From assembly GCA_905182985.1 (NCBI GenBank), contig CAJJDN010000015.1, positions 196,798 to 260,797 on the forward strand: 64,000 bases of DNA, read 5' to 3'. Shown in pieces: positions 47,063 to 60,972 of this stretch (the first letter of the stretch is position 1; each line of letters begins with the position of its first letter). Origin of the DNA: Paramecium sonneborni (lineage: Eukaryota > Ciliophora > Oligohymenophorea > Peniculida > Parameciidae). The translations under genes were made by a program, and so were the position numbers. The notes beneath the pieces were generated by a model. It had not been told where the DNA came from. It did no database searches and saw nothing but the letters and a program-made list of their open reading frames with translations.

Positions 47063-50000
47063 ATGGATAATTAAGAAAAAATAGAAACTAAAGATCTATA
47101 AATTAACATTAATTAAGATTCAGAAAATAATAGTTCTGTTATTACTAATCAATTAAATTCTCTTAAACATGATTTGGATGAAAATTAATCATAATAAAAT
47201 GAAATCGTATCAATCAATGAAGATTATTAGCATAAACTTAATTTAGCTTTATAGTAGAATGAATCTCTTGCTTAGTAAGTATTACAATTGAAAGAGGAGT
47301 CTTATTAATAGAATCAAAAGATAGAGTTGAATATTATAGAATATTAAACACTAAATAAAACTAATGAGAAAACTAATATGGAATTAAATCAAAAGTATGA
47401 TAAAGTATGTTAAGATTTCGAATAAGAAATTTAGAAACTTTAAAATGAAAAATAAGAATCACTTACAGAGATATATAATTTAAAAGAATAAGTTTAATAA
47501 ATTTCTCAAGATCATTAAAAAGCGTAAGAAAAAATTTAAGATTAAACAGAAATTATCTATCAAATTGAATAATAAAATCTTCAAAATTAAAATATTTTAT
47601 CAATCAATTCTAATTTAACAAAAGAAATTGAATCTCTTAATAAGTTAATCAAAGATTAATAATTGCAGATTGATACATTAAATAGAAATCTAATAAATTA
47701 ATTATAATAAGAAAAAGAATCATTTATATTAGAGAAATAGTAATTATAGACTCAATATGAAACTTATTAATAAGAATTATTAAATGAAATTGAAGCTTTA
47801 GCATAACTTTTGAAAAAATCAGAGTTAGAACATTAATAGATTGATGCCTCTTATGAATTGAGTAGAAAGGAAATTGAAATATTAAGTGAAAAAAATTTAG
47901 AATTAGAAAACTTAAACAAGGATTTGACATTGCAATTAGAAACATTTAAAATTAATTAAGAATAAATATAAGAATTGAATCTACAACTTTAAAATTAATA
48001 AAAAAATCTTAAAGAACAATTAATGTTAGAAGTGGAATAAAAAAGTCAAGATTTAGATCTTCTTAATAAATAGATTTAAAATGAATTATAGGATAAATTA
48101 TAGCTTTAGTAAAATAATGAAGTTTTATCAGAAAAAGTTTAAGAATTAGAAAATATTGTAATATAACTGAGAAATTAGTAGAAAATACAAGAAGAAAAAA
48201 CATAATTAGAGTATGAAGTATTGTAAATAAGTTTGGAAGAAGCTCAAGAAAAAGAAAAAGAAAGTTTAGAATAAGAAAATCTAATTAAAATTAAATTTTA
48301 AGAATTGAGTTAAAAGTATGAAATATTAGAACAAGAAATTAAGTAAAATAATCAATAAATGAACGAAGAGAGATAAATATTAAAAGAAGAACTTCAATAT
48401 TATTAAAATTTATGTGAAGAGTTAAAAAATAATTTAGATTCAATAAAAAAAAATCATAAAAATGAATTAGAATAATTAAAAATATAAATGGATGAATAAA
48501 ATAAACTCAATTATGAATAAGAAAGATAAAATATTAAGTAGCAATTACAAATAGAAAATTAGCAATAATCTGAATTTATTTAATAGTACTAAGATATACA
48601 TGCTAATGAAATAAAAGTGTTGCAAGATGAAATAAAAAGATTAGAAGTTCAAAATTAAGAATAAAAGAAATAATTAATGGATTAACTAGAAAAAAAAGAA
48701 AAAGAATATTAATAAGAAGTTGATTTATTAACTAGATAGCGCATGGAATAAGATGAAATGATATAAACATTTTAAAAATCTTAAATGCTTTTAAAAGAGA
48801 AGGAATCTTAGATAGATCAATTAAATTTATAATTATGTGTTAATTAAGAAGATTAATATAATATGGAATAAAAATATGAAAACACATTGTTATTATAAAA
48901 ATAAAAACATGAATCATAAATTGAAGATTTACATCGATTGATTCAAGAATTGAAATAATAATTAGAAACAGTTGAAAGTGAAGGTAAGATGATGTAAAAT
49001 AGTTTAAATGATATGGAAGTATTAGATTTTAAATGTAAGGAATTGAAAACTGAAAATGATGAATTAAAGTAAAAAATTCAAGAAAAATAAACTTAAATTG
49101 ATGAATTTAAATTAAAGGTTGATTTTATTGATGATAAAGATGAAGAAGAATAAAATAAAGATGCTTAAATAGAAGAATTGAAAGCTTATATAATAAAATA
49201 AGAAGAAGATTATTCAGAATAATTTGAAAAATTGGGTATCTAGATTGAAAAATCAAAAAATTAAATAAAAGAATTGGAGTAAGAAAATTAAGATTAAAAA
49301 AAAATAATTGCATAATATCATACTTAAGTGCATTCATAATAAGTTTAATTATAATAAGTGATATAATAATAATAAAATAAATAAAGTTGTGATTCAGGAA
49401 TTAATTAGAATATTTCAAATCCATATGTATAAAATTAATAACAATCACACAATTAAGAAAAAACAGTAACAATTCCAGTTAAAGAGTTATAAAATTGGGA
49501 TAAGAAATCTAAAGATTAATTAAATTAAATAAAAGTATTATAAACAGAATTATTATAATTAAAATAATTATAAGAGGAATAAACAAAAGCATAGAATACT
49601 AAATAACAAAAAACTAATCTATCAATGGAAAGTTTGGTTTAAAAATGTTAGGCTTTATAATAAATAATCGATGATAGTAGTGTTATAAATTCTAAATTGA
49701 CTTCAGAGTTAGGATGGTTCAAATAATAAAATTCATAATTAAAAGAAGATTTAAAATTATGTAATTCTGAACTGCGAGATTTAAGAATAATTTCTTAAAA
49801 TAAATTTAAATTAGAAAGTGAACTTTAGTAAGCATTAAATACATTATCTGAATATTAAGACCAATAAAAAGTAATTGTTATATAGTTATTTAGTTAATCA
49901 AAAAACTTGGAGATGAAAATTAGAGATTAAAAGAAGAATTTGAGAATACATCAAAGTAATTTAAATAAAATGAGAAATAAAGAATAAAAGTAAATAATTA

Positions 50001-50782
50001 TTTTATGATTTTTAGTTATAAGAAAAATATGATGAAGTATGTGAAGAATTAGGAAAGGTGAAAAAACAAGGGTAAAATATAGAATTAGAATTGGATTAAA
50101 AATCACTTAAATTAAAAGATTTGGAGAAGATCTTGTCAACATAATTTTAGGAATTTTCTATTTTAGAATAAAAATATAATGATTAAAATTAGATAAATGA
50201 TGATTTGAGAAATTAATTGAGAATAAATTAGAAGAGATATTCCTAAGAAATAGAATAGTTAACATAGGATTTAATGTTGAAATAAAAAAAATTAATATAA
50301 TTAGAGGAATAAAGCCATATTATGTCTAAAGATTTATAAATAATGCGAGATATGTAATTTAGATAAAAAACAGTGATAGAAGCACCATTAACGAAGAAAG
50401 AAAAAATAGTAGTAGAATCTTTGGCAAATAGAGTATAAGAACTAGAAATTCAAAATAAAACTATGAAAGATTAATATAATTCAAAAATTATTAGTTTGAC
50501 AAATTAATTAGAAGAAAAAATAATCTACATATAATAATTGGGTTACAATCTGAGCAAGGCTTATCCTAATTTGTCAGAGTCAGACATGTAATAAATTTTG
50601 ATTATTAATTTTAGAATTGATAAAGAAGATAGAAAATTGATATAATCATTAAGAAATAAATAGAATATACAAGATATTTTAGAAGTAAAAATAAATTAAA
50701 TATTTAGAAAACAATGATTGAAAATTTGTAATTAAGAGATCAGATAAAATTATTAGGGGCTGAATTGAATAAAAGAAGATGA
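47063..50782 (+). CDS. Giant coiled-coil protein of unknown function
   Basis: A 1215-residue protein, nearly all coiled coil: long E/Q/K/L-rich stretches with heptad spacing and few prolines or glycines. The first 45 residues are polar (MDNQEKIETKDLQ). A short, less regular C-terminal region contains YNLSKAYPNLSES. Introns 49871..49893, 49990..50015 and 50685..50707 restore the frame; a 27-nt GT-AG stretch near 50588..50614 is optional. The size and continuous helix suit a fibrous structural role such as cortex, basal body or Golgi tether; no domain tells which. Confidence 0.75.
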
Positions 50783-51126
50783 ATATAATTGTTATTTATT
50801 TTTTGTAAATACAATCTTTCGTATTTCAACATAGATTTTGTGTTAATTATTCTTTTTCTCTTGAGTTTTTCTGAAAACATGATATTCTTAGATTATTCTC
50901 AAATGATTTTAGATTGACTAATACAAACTACCTTTAATGCTTAAAAGAAATACGATAGACAGTAAAAGTTGTTTCAATAAATTTATCATAGAAAAATATA
51001 GTATAAATATTAATTTTGAATTGTTTTTTTGTAAATTGAGTAAAAATAAAAAATGTTACAAACAAATAAATTTTGTGGAAATTTAAAAGTTAAAATAAAT
51101 TTGTATATAATAAAATAAAAAAAAAG
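50783..51126. other. Intergenic, carrying tRNA flank repeat
   Basis: No gene. Positions 51031..51126 match 56940..57035 with one substitution, the shared 3' flank of two tRNA-Asp genes. Confidence 0.6.
51031..51126 (-). repeat. tRNA-Asp 3'-flank repeat, copy 1
   Basis: 96 bp next to the tRNA at 51127, differing by one base from 56940..57035. Part of a duplicated tRNA unit; includes the T-run terminator of the tRNA (A9 on the plus strand). Confidence 0.8.
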
Positions 51127-51198
51127 CTCCGCGTCCGGGAATTGAACCCGGGCCTCAAACGTGACAGGCTTGAATACTAACCACTATACTAACGCGGA
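51127..51198 (-). tRNA. tRNA-Asp (GUC), copy 1
   Basis: 72 nt folding as a full cloverleaf: acceptor TCCGCGT pairs with ACGCGGA, anticodon stem CAAGC/GTTTG with loop CTGTCAC (anticodon GTC), and T arm CCGGG-TTCAATT-CCCGG. The D-arm A box and the T-arm B box promoters are intact. No intron. A run of T follows on the transcript strand as a pol III terminator. CCA is not encoded. Identical to the copies at 57036 and 63616. Confidence 0.97.
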
Positions 51199-51327
51199 TT
51201 CTTAATATCTATCTAATCATTTATTGATTAATCACAAAACATGATTTTAATAAAAATATAAATTTAAATTAATAAAATTAGATGAATTATATTAGATGTA
51301 AGTTTGATAATTTATTAATCAAAATTT

Positions 51328-54300
51328 TCATTTGTTTAATATCTAGGACTATTCAGTTGGTTCATTTATTGGTTAAACTCTAGTAGATTATATTAATTTT
51401 GCCTCATTATAGTATTTAATTAGCTAAACGATAGTAAATATTAATGTTATTGCGCTCATTAATCCTAAAACTAGCCATCCTGTGATTATTGATCCTGTAG
51501 CTAGTATTAAAAATGCTCCAAAATACATCTAAATTAACATATAAGATAAATACATAAAGTAGAATAGTTAAAATACTTAATTCTATTTTATTAAACCATT
51601 TTACATAACATGGTTTAATTCTGACATGGAAATAAATGAGGATTATCATGACAATACTCGAAAAAAGCATTTAATATTAATATGCCTAGCTTTACAGATT
51701 TGAGAACACTGAACTCATACCCAAAATTAATAATTTAGCCTAAATATATAAAACAAAATAATTGGATTTGTATTTTAAATCTAAAGAGTGATCCATATAT
51801 TAAAATGTAGGTTATAAATAGGATGATAATGGATAATAAATAATACTACCAAATATAGCTAAAGTAACATACATAAAATGTATATCACTCATGCATTCAA
51901 CACTTGGTTACCTTATTAATGTATATGGATATGAATTATAATCGCAAATAAATGCGTCTATGTAACTTTTCATCACAAAAATGAATTATCCACTTACAAG
52001 TTAAATAGTTTTACTCAACCAGTATCTTCTACTTTTGTATGTTGCAATAGTTCCATTTTCGTCAAATCCAAATGTATTATTAGCTATTTATTTTGCTGCC
52101 TCAAATCCCAAAAGAATATAAATTATGCTCAAAGAAAGAGCTAGAAAGAAAAATAAATTATATTCACTCCAAACTGCTGAATAATCAACCATTTTTATTG
52201 GATTTAAAGTTTATGAATCTCCAAACCATCCTACTTAAGAATCAAATGCTAGAGTAGCTAATCCATATAAATCATAAATTCTTAAAAAAACAGCTAACAC
52301 ATTAGTAGATGTAAATTTCAATATAAATTCTTAATCTTTTATTTTCTTATCAAACTTATTACATTAATCAACCATACAATCACTTACTTTTTCAGCTAAT
52401 TGTTCCCATTTTACATTTTAAATTATTTTATCTTATTCTGGTTCTGGTGGAGTTATTTTTTAAAATAATGAATTTATTAATTAACTCACAAGTTGTTAAG
52501 AGTACATTCTAGGTTTAATCCATAATATTTGATTAACTTTTTAACAAAATTACCAAAAATTAACTTTTAAATTTTTTGGGATTTTTTATTAAAAATTATT
52601 TTCTATAATTTATTTTTTTTATTAATATTGCAATTCGATTTTTTCATTACTTTTAACTCTTTCTTTTTTTTCTAATTTTCTTCGTTCTTTCTCATTATTA
52701 GAGGGTAATTTAAAGTTTTTTTAATGAAAAGGAGTGTTAGTATTATTTTAAAGTATTTTCAAAATTTATCTTAAATCATTATAATTGTAAACAAATAAAT
52801 AATACTTTTTAACTGCCATTTCCCAAATTAAATTATAATAATTTTTTTGGTCATCTCTTTAAAGATTATCATAGAGAAAAAGAGCAAAATCATTCTATGA
52901 CATAGTAAAATCATCATCTTCCAAAATCTTAAAACTTTAATATTATTTTAATATATCATCATTTCTCTCTAAATCTAAATAATCTAAAACAACATTTAAA
53001 TTGTTTCTAAACTTACTATAAATAGCAGCCCAAAATCTTTCAGTTCTATCTTTATATTTAGTTCTTAATGCAGTATAAAAATCTATATCACTTGCAGATT
53101 TTAGATCAGCTTCATTAGGTTAAAGAATTCCTTAAACTCTTTTAGATTCTCTTTCTTTCCAATAATCTAACTCTAATAATTCTACATCTAATTATTATTT
53201 ATTTTTTTCTATCTCTTCCATTTCTTCAAAACCACATTTACAAAATATGCATTCAAAAACAAAATCTATTATTTAATAACTTAAATTTTCTGATTGATCA
53301 TCCTCATTATTTTAAATAGATTTTTTTAATTAATCAGTTTCATCCTCTAATAGATTACGAGAAATTCCTCCTTTTTTTTATTTAGATATTTATTCTAACT
53401 TTTTTTTATTCTCATATTCTGATTTAGTCACTAATTGTTCATCAAACATCCTACCCTTATCTACTCCTGGATAATCATAAACATTAACTGGATCTCCCTT
53501 TTTCAAATCATTTTTTAATTTTATAGGATTATTTTACTGAATAAATCTCAAAAATATTAATGTACAGATTTCTTCTGTTGATTATACTTTGTGATTAGCC
53601 AAAAGTTGCATAATTATTTTAAGTACTTCCTTCTTTTTCATTTCTAATTATTCTTTATTCAACAAAACAGAATAAACATTTGATATACAAGTAATTATTA
53701 TAATTGCTATTAAAATTGTATAAGCTACAGCTAATTATGCAAATACTGAAAATTAAGATGAAGAATTTTCATAAATATCAGCCAATATTGGAAATATTAC
53801 ACCTATAGGCCCAATAATAAAAATCTACATAAGTATTATAATTAGAGGCTAAAAAAAGTCTTAGTATTCACTAAGCTCTTTTTTTAAATAGATCAAAAAA
53901 TTAAAATAGATAAAAACTACTGGTAAACCTATTGCATTAGAAATTAAAGCATTTTTAGTTGTTTCATTATCCAAACTTAATCCAATTGGTAATAATATCA
54001 CAAATGGATAAAATATTCCACTTCTTATAAGATTGTCAATCCTTTCTAATTACTTTTGTTATTATTCTTTCTAATCATTTGAATTGTCTTTTATTTTTAA
54101 ATCTAAAGCTTATTTTGTTAAAATAAATAAGACTGATAAAATTACAAGAAGTCCTTACATCTTTTATAATATAAATTATTACAGCTCCTTTTTTTGTTCC
54201 AGTAGCAGTAGATGGCTCATTCCAAACAAAATAGCATATAAAATAGAATCCAATTATATAGCATATTGAATTAAACCAGATTGCTAAATTAATTAAATTT

Positions 54301-55998
54301 ACATATTAAAATGCACCAAAATCAAAATTTAATGCTTACTAAGGTAATTTAACGATGTATATAATAACAATTATAAAATAATATACAATAATCCCTACTA
54401 CTGGAACGCATCCAATAATAATCAATACTATAGAACTAGCATAAATTCCATAATCATTTAAAGCTTATGATAATGTGAATAAAAATCCAATTGGAAACGC
54501 AAAAAAAAAACAAGAAATTATTAAAACAAACATTTTTTGGTTCCTTCTCCATGATCTAAAATATCCTACTGTCAACCATATTAAAGTTATTATTAAAGGA
54601 CATATACCAAACAATCTAGAAATGGATTAAAAGTATTAAGCATCATATGTTAAGTTCCAAACTTTAATTGTTATAACACTAAAACCTGCACCTAATAATA
54701 ATGAACCGTATAAATATAAGTTAAATGGATTTAAATTAGAATTAGCTAAAAAAACTCCAAAAGACATAAATATTGGTATTCCTATAAACAAACATCCATG
54801 TGTAATTGTTAATTCATAATTCTAAATTGATTTAAAATAAAGCCATCCAGTATAACAATAAATTTAAAGAGTTAAATAACTTATTGTTATCAATATTGGT
54901 GCAACAGTTTATAATTTTAGTTTTTTAATTATATTAATTGCTTTCTTATTTAATATATAATTATAATATTGCTTTTGTATCTATTGATCTGGTTAATCTT
55001 TTAGTGATAAAATTTTTAAGTCAAATTCTATTTGTTCAGGACTTTAGCTAAATAATGCTTATATTATAAATATTGAGTAAATTAGCATTATTATAAATAT
55101 TTATGGGGCTATTAAATCTGATAAGTTCTCTACTATATATTCAATATTATTTGTCTTTAGTATTAGAAAAAAAGCTATAATTTTAAAAAGTATAAAATAT
55201 ATCACAAGAATGCAGTAACTGCAATTAAATAAAGTAGCTATCAATTCTGAAAATAATTCAGAAACTTTTGAATAAAAACTTTTGTTTAATAACGAATTTA
55301 TAAATATTAAGAAACTTAATATACAAAATCCAATTCCTATATAATCATATGAAGGGGAGCTGTTATTTGCAAATGCATTAAAATGATAACCTAATAAAAC
55401 TAATAAGGGTATTATTATTAAGAATAAAAACAACAAAATCCATATATAAGTATTTTTTATTTAATAACAACTATTAAAAATATTTTATTATTTACATTTA
55501 TGAAAATAAAGTGAATAAAAATGCGTACAATGGCATATATTAAGCAATATCTATCTTTAATTGATTATTCTTTAAGTTTGAATCATTTTTTAATTCCTAA
55601 ATGTAAATATTAAATACTAATGATTCTGAAAGAACACTAAAATATGCACTCCAATACACTATCGTAATTATAATTTAGTTCGTATCAAATTTTAAATTTT
55701 CATTTAAACAGCTCCATTATTTGTAGATTTTTTTTTCGCAATTCAAGCATTCTTAAAAAAGATAATGAAAACCACTTTTTGCAGAATTATTATCCTAATT
55801 CTCTTAATTTTGCAAGACTTAAATTAACTCTTCTGTCTCTTCATTTATTGGACCTTAGTATATATATTACTTTTCCTTAATTGTAAATGTAAATCTTTTC
55901 CAATTCTCAACAGAAGGTTAAGATAGGATGGGAATTATTTATTAATACTCTGAACCTTATAGATTATTGCTATGCTCCTTTTCTTGTAAATTATTCAT
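51328..55998 (-). CDS. Very large multi-pass membrane protein
   Basis: A 1525-residue protein, not recognised. A hydrophilic N-terminus (MNNLQEKEHSNN, then a cysteine pair ECLNCEKK) leads to about a dozen hydrophobic segments (residues about 150-800; for example WILLFLFLIIIPLLVLLGY, GSLLLGAGFSVITI, ASSIVLIIIGCVPVVGIIV). A 350-residue charged cytosolic domain (KKKLEQISKQKKGG; FEEMEEIEKN) follows. A second membrane block (LFFFLALSLSIIYILLGF, LATGSIITGWLVLGL) precedes a polar tail. Introns 55597..55617, 55471..55495, 54161..54182 and 51529..51553. No TGA occurs in any frame between about 52680 and 52505, which joins the two halves into one gene. A channel, transporter or cortical membrane protein is possible. 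Confidence 0.65.
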
Positions 55999-56939
55999 TA
56001 ATTCTAATCGATAAGAAAAATAATAAAAATATAATGTATCATTGTTAATCAAAATTTATTTTTTTTGCATTTTCTCATAGAGGTACCTGATCTGTTTTTT
56101 GTACAATTTTTTAAAGCGATTTATACTATAAGACAATATAAGGCTTCCATATAATCTTTGTAATAATTTATTCTTAAAAAATAAATTCTAATTAATTATT
56201 AAATTTCTATTGTTGTTCTAAATATTTAAATTGATCTGTAATTAAATAGGATTGAATTGATTTTATAATAATTCTAAATATATCTAAGCAAGTAATTTAA
56301 TTCACGAATCGCTTACTTGATAAATTAAAAAAATTAATTTTAAATTAATTTAATATATTTCTATGCATACAAATCATGAATTAAGTTTTATTCATGTAAA
56401 TCATTTATTTTCTATTTATTTATATTTAGTTTTATAATTAAATTTCAATTCTAAATATTAAAATAAAACAAAACTTTTGAATTGTGGATAAATTATTAAC
56501 TAAATTTCAATCTTTCATCCTCTTAATTGATTTCTATATAAAGAAAAATTAAGTTTGTATAAATATCTCAATCATATACATAATTAATCTCAAATTGAAT
56601 TCAAATGCCTTTAAACTGTAATCTAAAGTCTCTTACTTTTACAAATAAAAATATAGTTAGCAAAGCTAATTTATAAATTACGAACTGTTTGTATAAATAA
56701 ATTTTATATTGTTCTAATAGTTCTTCTGTTTTAAAGTTCCTAATATAAGTAATAATTGATCTGTAAATAATGCTGATGATTAAATTCTACTGGTTTAATA
56801 AAAAAAACACTCTAATATAGGAGTTTGTAAAATTCTTTCTTAAAAAATTTTATTTTTCATGTATTATTGAACTATAATATTTGGATTAAACAAGCGCAAA
56901 TTAAAATAATACAATTATCAATTTTCAAAAGATAATTTT
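55999..56939. other. Intergenic, no gene seen
   Basis: About 940 bp, A+T-rich, with no coherent frame. It should contain the promoter of the large membrane protein. Confidence 0.5.
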
Positions 56940-57035
56940 GTAAATTGAGTAAAAATAAAAAATGTTACAAACAGATAAATTTTGTGGAAATTTAAAAGTT
57001 AAAATAAATTTGTATATAATAAAATAAAAAAAAAG
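56940..57035 (-). repeat. tRNA-Asp 3'-flank repeat, copy 2
   Basis: Matches 51031..51126 at 95 of 96 positions. Confidence 0.8.
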
Positions 57036-57107
57036 CTCCGCGTCCGGGAATTGAACCCGGGCCTCAAACGTGACAGGCTTGAATACTAACCACTATACTA
57101 ACGCGGA
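57036..57107 (-). tRNA. tRNA-Asp (GUC), copy 2
   Basis: Identical 72-nt gene to those at 51127 and 63616. Its 3' flank matches copy 1 and its 5' flank (57108..57147) matches copy 3. Confidence 0.97.
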
Positions 57108-57369
57108 TTCTTAATATCTATCTAATCATTTAATTAATATATGGCAGAGATTTAACAATCTTATTATTATTTATAATAAATCCTATAAGTTATTATAAAG
57201 TCAGATAAAATTTTTTGATTCTCATTTGTTTAATTAAAACAAAAAAAAATTAGTTAATTTAAAAATTTGCTTATTCATTAAAACAAATGGTTAAATTTTT
57301 GTTGATTTCAATATTATAAAATAGATTTACCTATAGTCTTGATTATTTTAAATTAGAATAACAATAAAA

Positions 57370-58736
57370 ATGAGTTATTATAATTATTAATAATCTTTAA
57401 TTAATAAAAATTATTTGCAAATGTGTATGGGACCAAAATGCCCTTGTATTTATCCTCCTTAACCTCATAAGACTCTAAAATATATTTCTTTTCGAGAAAG
57501 ATCTCCAATTGATAGAAGTTTGATCAGAAATAAGTTAACAAATATTTCAAAGCCTTTATTAACGAAAATAAAATATTAGACAAGGCCATCTTAACAAATA
57601 TAATATCAATTATTTGCTTTATTTAACTTATTAGGTGAATAAAGTGATGCTTGGTTTAGAATATAGAAATTATTAAATAATTATGATTAAATAGTAGGTT
57701 ATTTAACATAATTGAACGTTAATCAATTAAGTAAAAAGTAAATTGAAAAATGTTAATATTGGTTGGATGAATTTGATAAAATAAATAAAGATAACTAAGT
57801 TACAGTTTTTGCAGATGTAGCTAAAGGAATTTTAAGTAAGATAGTGGAAGTGGAATAAGAAAAGCATTCAATATTAATGGAAGAATTAAAAGATGTATGC
57901 ATAAAGAAATATAATGATGAATGTGAGGTTGATGAAGTGGCTATATTATAAGTAACATAAGAATCACAGCCAGATTAACCAATTGTTTAAAAATAAAAGG
58001 ATTAAAGTTTAGAATTAGAAACAACTGAAAAAATTAGATAAAATGTTTTAGATTCACCAAATAGATCAACTAAAAATGATTAATCTGAGTATCATCCTCA
58101 TAATTCTTCAACATATAATATTAGAAGATTTCTTGAAAATTCAAGTCCTAAAACACCATTGAATTTATCTTTTTGTAAAAGTTAAGAAAAGTCTTTTAGA
58201 GAATCTATTATTAGTAATACTTAATAAAAAAAATAAAAATTATCTAATGTACCTTCAGGAGGAGTATATAATGATATTGTTTCATTAAAGAAAGAATTAG
58301 AATTGATTTAAAAAGACATAAGTAGATTAGAAATTAAAAATAAGAAAGATGAATTTTTATTAAATAGAGAAAGTCAAAGGAATTAGGTTTAATTAAATAA
58401 TGAATTAATTAAATAAGAATTCTCAAACATTCGTGCTTAAGTATATAAACATTGTTATTTTAGACCTAAAATGATGAAAGTTTTATAGAAATTAAAAAAA
58501 AAGAAAAATTAAAGATAGAGAGAAGTAATTCTGCATTTAGAAAAGAATTAATAGGTTCTAAAAGTCCAAAAAATGAAAAATATTTAAAGTATGTGGAAAA
58601 GTATTCTTAGAAATACATTCCAATACTAGATAGGATATAATAATAAGAATAAGAACTAAGATCATTTTAATCCTAAATTAAATTAGCAGAATAGAAAAGG
58701 GCTCTTTAAGAAAACAAATCAAAAAAATTACTTTGA
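57370..58736 (+). CDS. Coiled-coil protein of unknown function
   Basis: A 447-residue protein. The N-terminus has a cysteine cluster (MCMGPKCPCIYPPQP), unusual here and perhaps metal-binding or acylated. The middle (SDAWFRIQKLLNNYDQIVGY, KCQYWLDEFDKIN) is helical. A serine-rich disordered part and a C-terminal coiled coil (VSLKKELELIQKDISRLEIK) follow. One intron, 58441..58463. Not recognised. Confidence 0.65.
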
Positions 58737-58841
58737 TAATAATAATTATAAAATATTATTGATTTTTATAAAGAAATAAATATATTAGTATCATAGATTT
58801 ATTATATAATTATATTTTTCAGATTGTAAAGTTTCATTTAT

Positions 58842-60625
58842 TCATTATATTATGCAATCGTAATTTTAAGGAATTCTAATATCTCCATTTACTTTGTTTT
58901 CTTATACTATTGATTCTAACGATGGGTTTCTTCTTTCAACAACTAACTCAATTTCATTAGATTTAATCACATTATTTACTATTTTTCCATGACTTTTATC
59001 TCTAATAAATAATCCTATTCCATCATTATCATTAATATTATTTTCAAGAATTTCAGGTCTACTATCTTTTAGTATCATGATTCCATTACTTTTATTCTTC
59101 TATATATTATTACTTCTTATTACAGGAACAGCTGTAATACATACAATTCCATCATTCTATATAAATATTAATAATATTTACATTTTCTGCAATATTATTT
59201 CTAAATATCCAACATCTACCACATTCTATTAAAAAAATACCTTCACATCTGCCACCTAATATTTTGTTTTCTACAATAAATGTATCTACTGAATTTGCTC
59301 CTCCTAAAGCCACATTAGCTTTGATATTATCAGTAATTTCATTTTTTTCAATTACTGCTGATGAAGTTTCAACTAACAAAACTCCTTAACCTAAATTTTT
59401 TGAAATTTTATTTTTGAATATTGATATACGTGATTCTGTATCTGCTTTAATTCCTGCCTTCTTATTATAACCTATAAATGTATTTGATTCTATTCTTGTA
59501 AAATTATTTTGGCCTGTACAATGAATTCCATTTTCTTTATTTCCAGAAATAGTTTAATTTGATTTAATTTTACCATCACATCTTAATTGTTCAAATACTT
59601 TAGTCAATACACCATCTGTAAAATTTTTGTCTATTTTATTATTAAAAATTTAAGGATCAGCAGATAATACTTCTATTCCAATAACATTTGTTTTAATTTC
59701 ATTCCCAAAAATCTTTGCTTTATTACCTATACCTACTTTTATACCTGGACCCTCATTATTTTCAATTCTACATTATTCTATTTAAGGAACAGCATCTGCA
59801 CCTACAACATGAATACCTACTTTTTTATTCTAAATTATTTTGCTATTCATAATTCTAACATTTTTATTTGTTGGTGCTTATTGGATTAGAATTCCTCCGT
59901 ATGTATGATTATGAATCTTACTATCTTTTATTATAAGATCTCCCAACTTTAGTAAAATACCTATTGTCTTAGCATCTTAATTTTTAGATGAAGTTCCTTT
60001 TATTTCACATCTAATAAACAAAGCTTCAGCTCCATTATTTATTGCTATTCCTGGTAAAATACCTTTGAAAGATTTTACTATAAAACTATATCTTTAAATT
60101 AATTATTTACTTTAAAGCAATCAGGCAGTCTTCCATAAACAATTTACCACCATTTAGTAACAAAACACAATTCATATTAGGTTCAATAGGTACTTTACTA
60201 ACAAAATCTTCATCTGGATTTGATTCCAATCCAGCTGCTCCATCTTCATGATTACCGAATAGATTTTTTGCAATTTCTTATTCTTCTATCAGTTTCTCTA
60301 ATTCTTCTACTTCTTCGCTTGTGCCACTATGAGACATTTTTAATCCAATCAAAGTGCAACGCTCATCTTTTTTTAAATCCACAAATATCGTAGATTTTGA
60401 GGATACAACTATTATTATATCTCCAACTTTTTCTTTGGGCTCTAAACGAAGGCCCGGTTTATTTATTATTATATTTGAAGAATAAAGTCCTGGAGCTATT
60501 TTTATAACAGTATTAGCTTCAGCTTTATCAATAGCTTCTTAAATTGTTTTGTAAGGACCACTTTCAGAATCAACAATCAGTTATTATTTCAAAACTCCCT
60601 TGAATGTATTATCTTAGTGATTCAT
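58842..60625 (-). CDS. Parallel beta-helix repeat protein, FBXO11-like
   Basis: A 577-residue protein. The bulk is short repeats of the pectate-lyase/NosD type, with phrases like GIHVVGADAVPQIEQCRIEN, GNEIKTNVIGIEV, NGIHCTGQNNFTRIESNTF and GILLKLGDLIIKDSKIHNH, giving a right-handed beta-helix. The pattern I-x-x-N-x-I with G-I starts matches FBXO11 and its protist relatives, which recruit substrates to SCF ubiquitin ligases. The start at 60625 follows a TGA. A possible upstream exon (from about 60820) could hold an F-box but is not joined. Introns 60086..60110 and 59157..59181. The beta-helix is clear; the ubiquitin role is inferred. Confidence 0.78.
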
Positions 60626-60972
60626 TGAATATATAAATAATGACTAAAAATAATCAAACGTAAAATTTGTTATTTATTTGAATTTCCTTTATTATTCCTA
60701 TCAAATTTTAATGTCTTTTCTTATTCTAAGATTAATCTCAGACCTAAATTAAATGTCTTCGATATTAATCTAACTATCATTTATGTTAAATAAACTTTTT
60801 ATATCATTTTTTAAAACAATCATTATTATTCAATTTAATTTGAAAATAGGATCTTTTAATATATATTTTTTACATATATATTTAAATTTATTGTACAATA
60901 TGTTCTAATTATTCTATCAGAATAATTCACGAAAATATTATTAATAAAATTTGTTAACGGAAATAAAACACA
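60626..60972. other. Divergent intergenic region with a possible upstream exon
   Basis: About 350 bp between divergent genes. On the minus strand an ATG near 60820 opens about 40 codons (MIVLKNDIKSLFNINDS) ending at TGA, in the same frame as the beta-helix gene. It could be its true N-terminus with an unrecognised intron. Confidence 0.35.

Noticed and set aside
51328..52507. Separate gene starting at ATG 52507
   Set aside because: No TGA exists in any frame between the upstream membrane block and this ATG, so the upstream gene would have no stop; one long gene fits.
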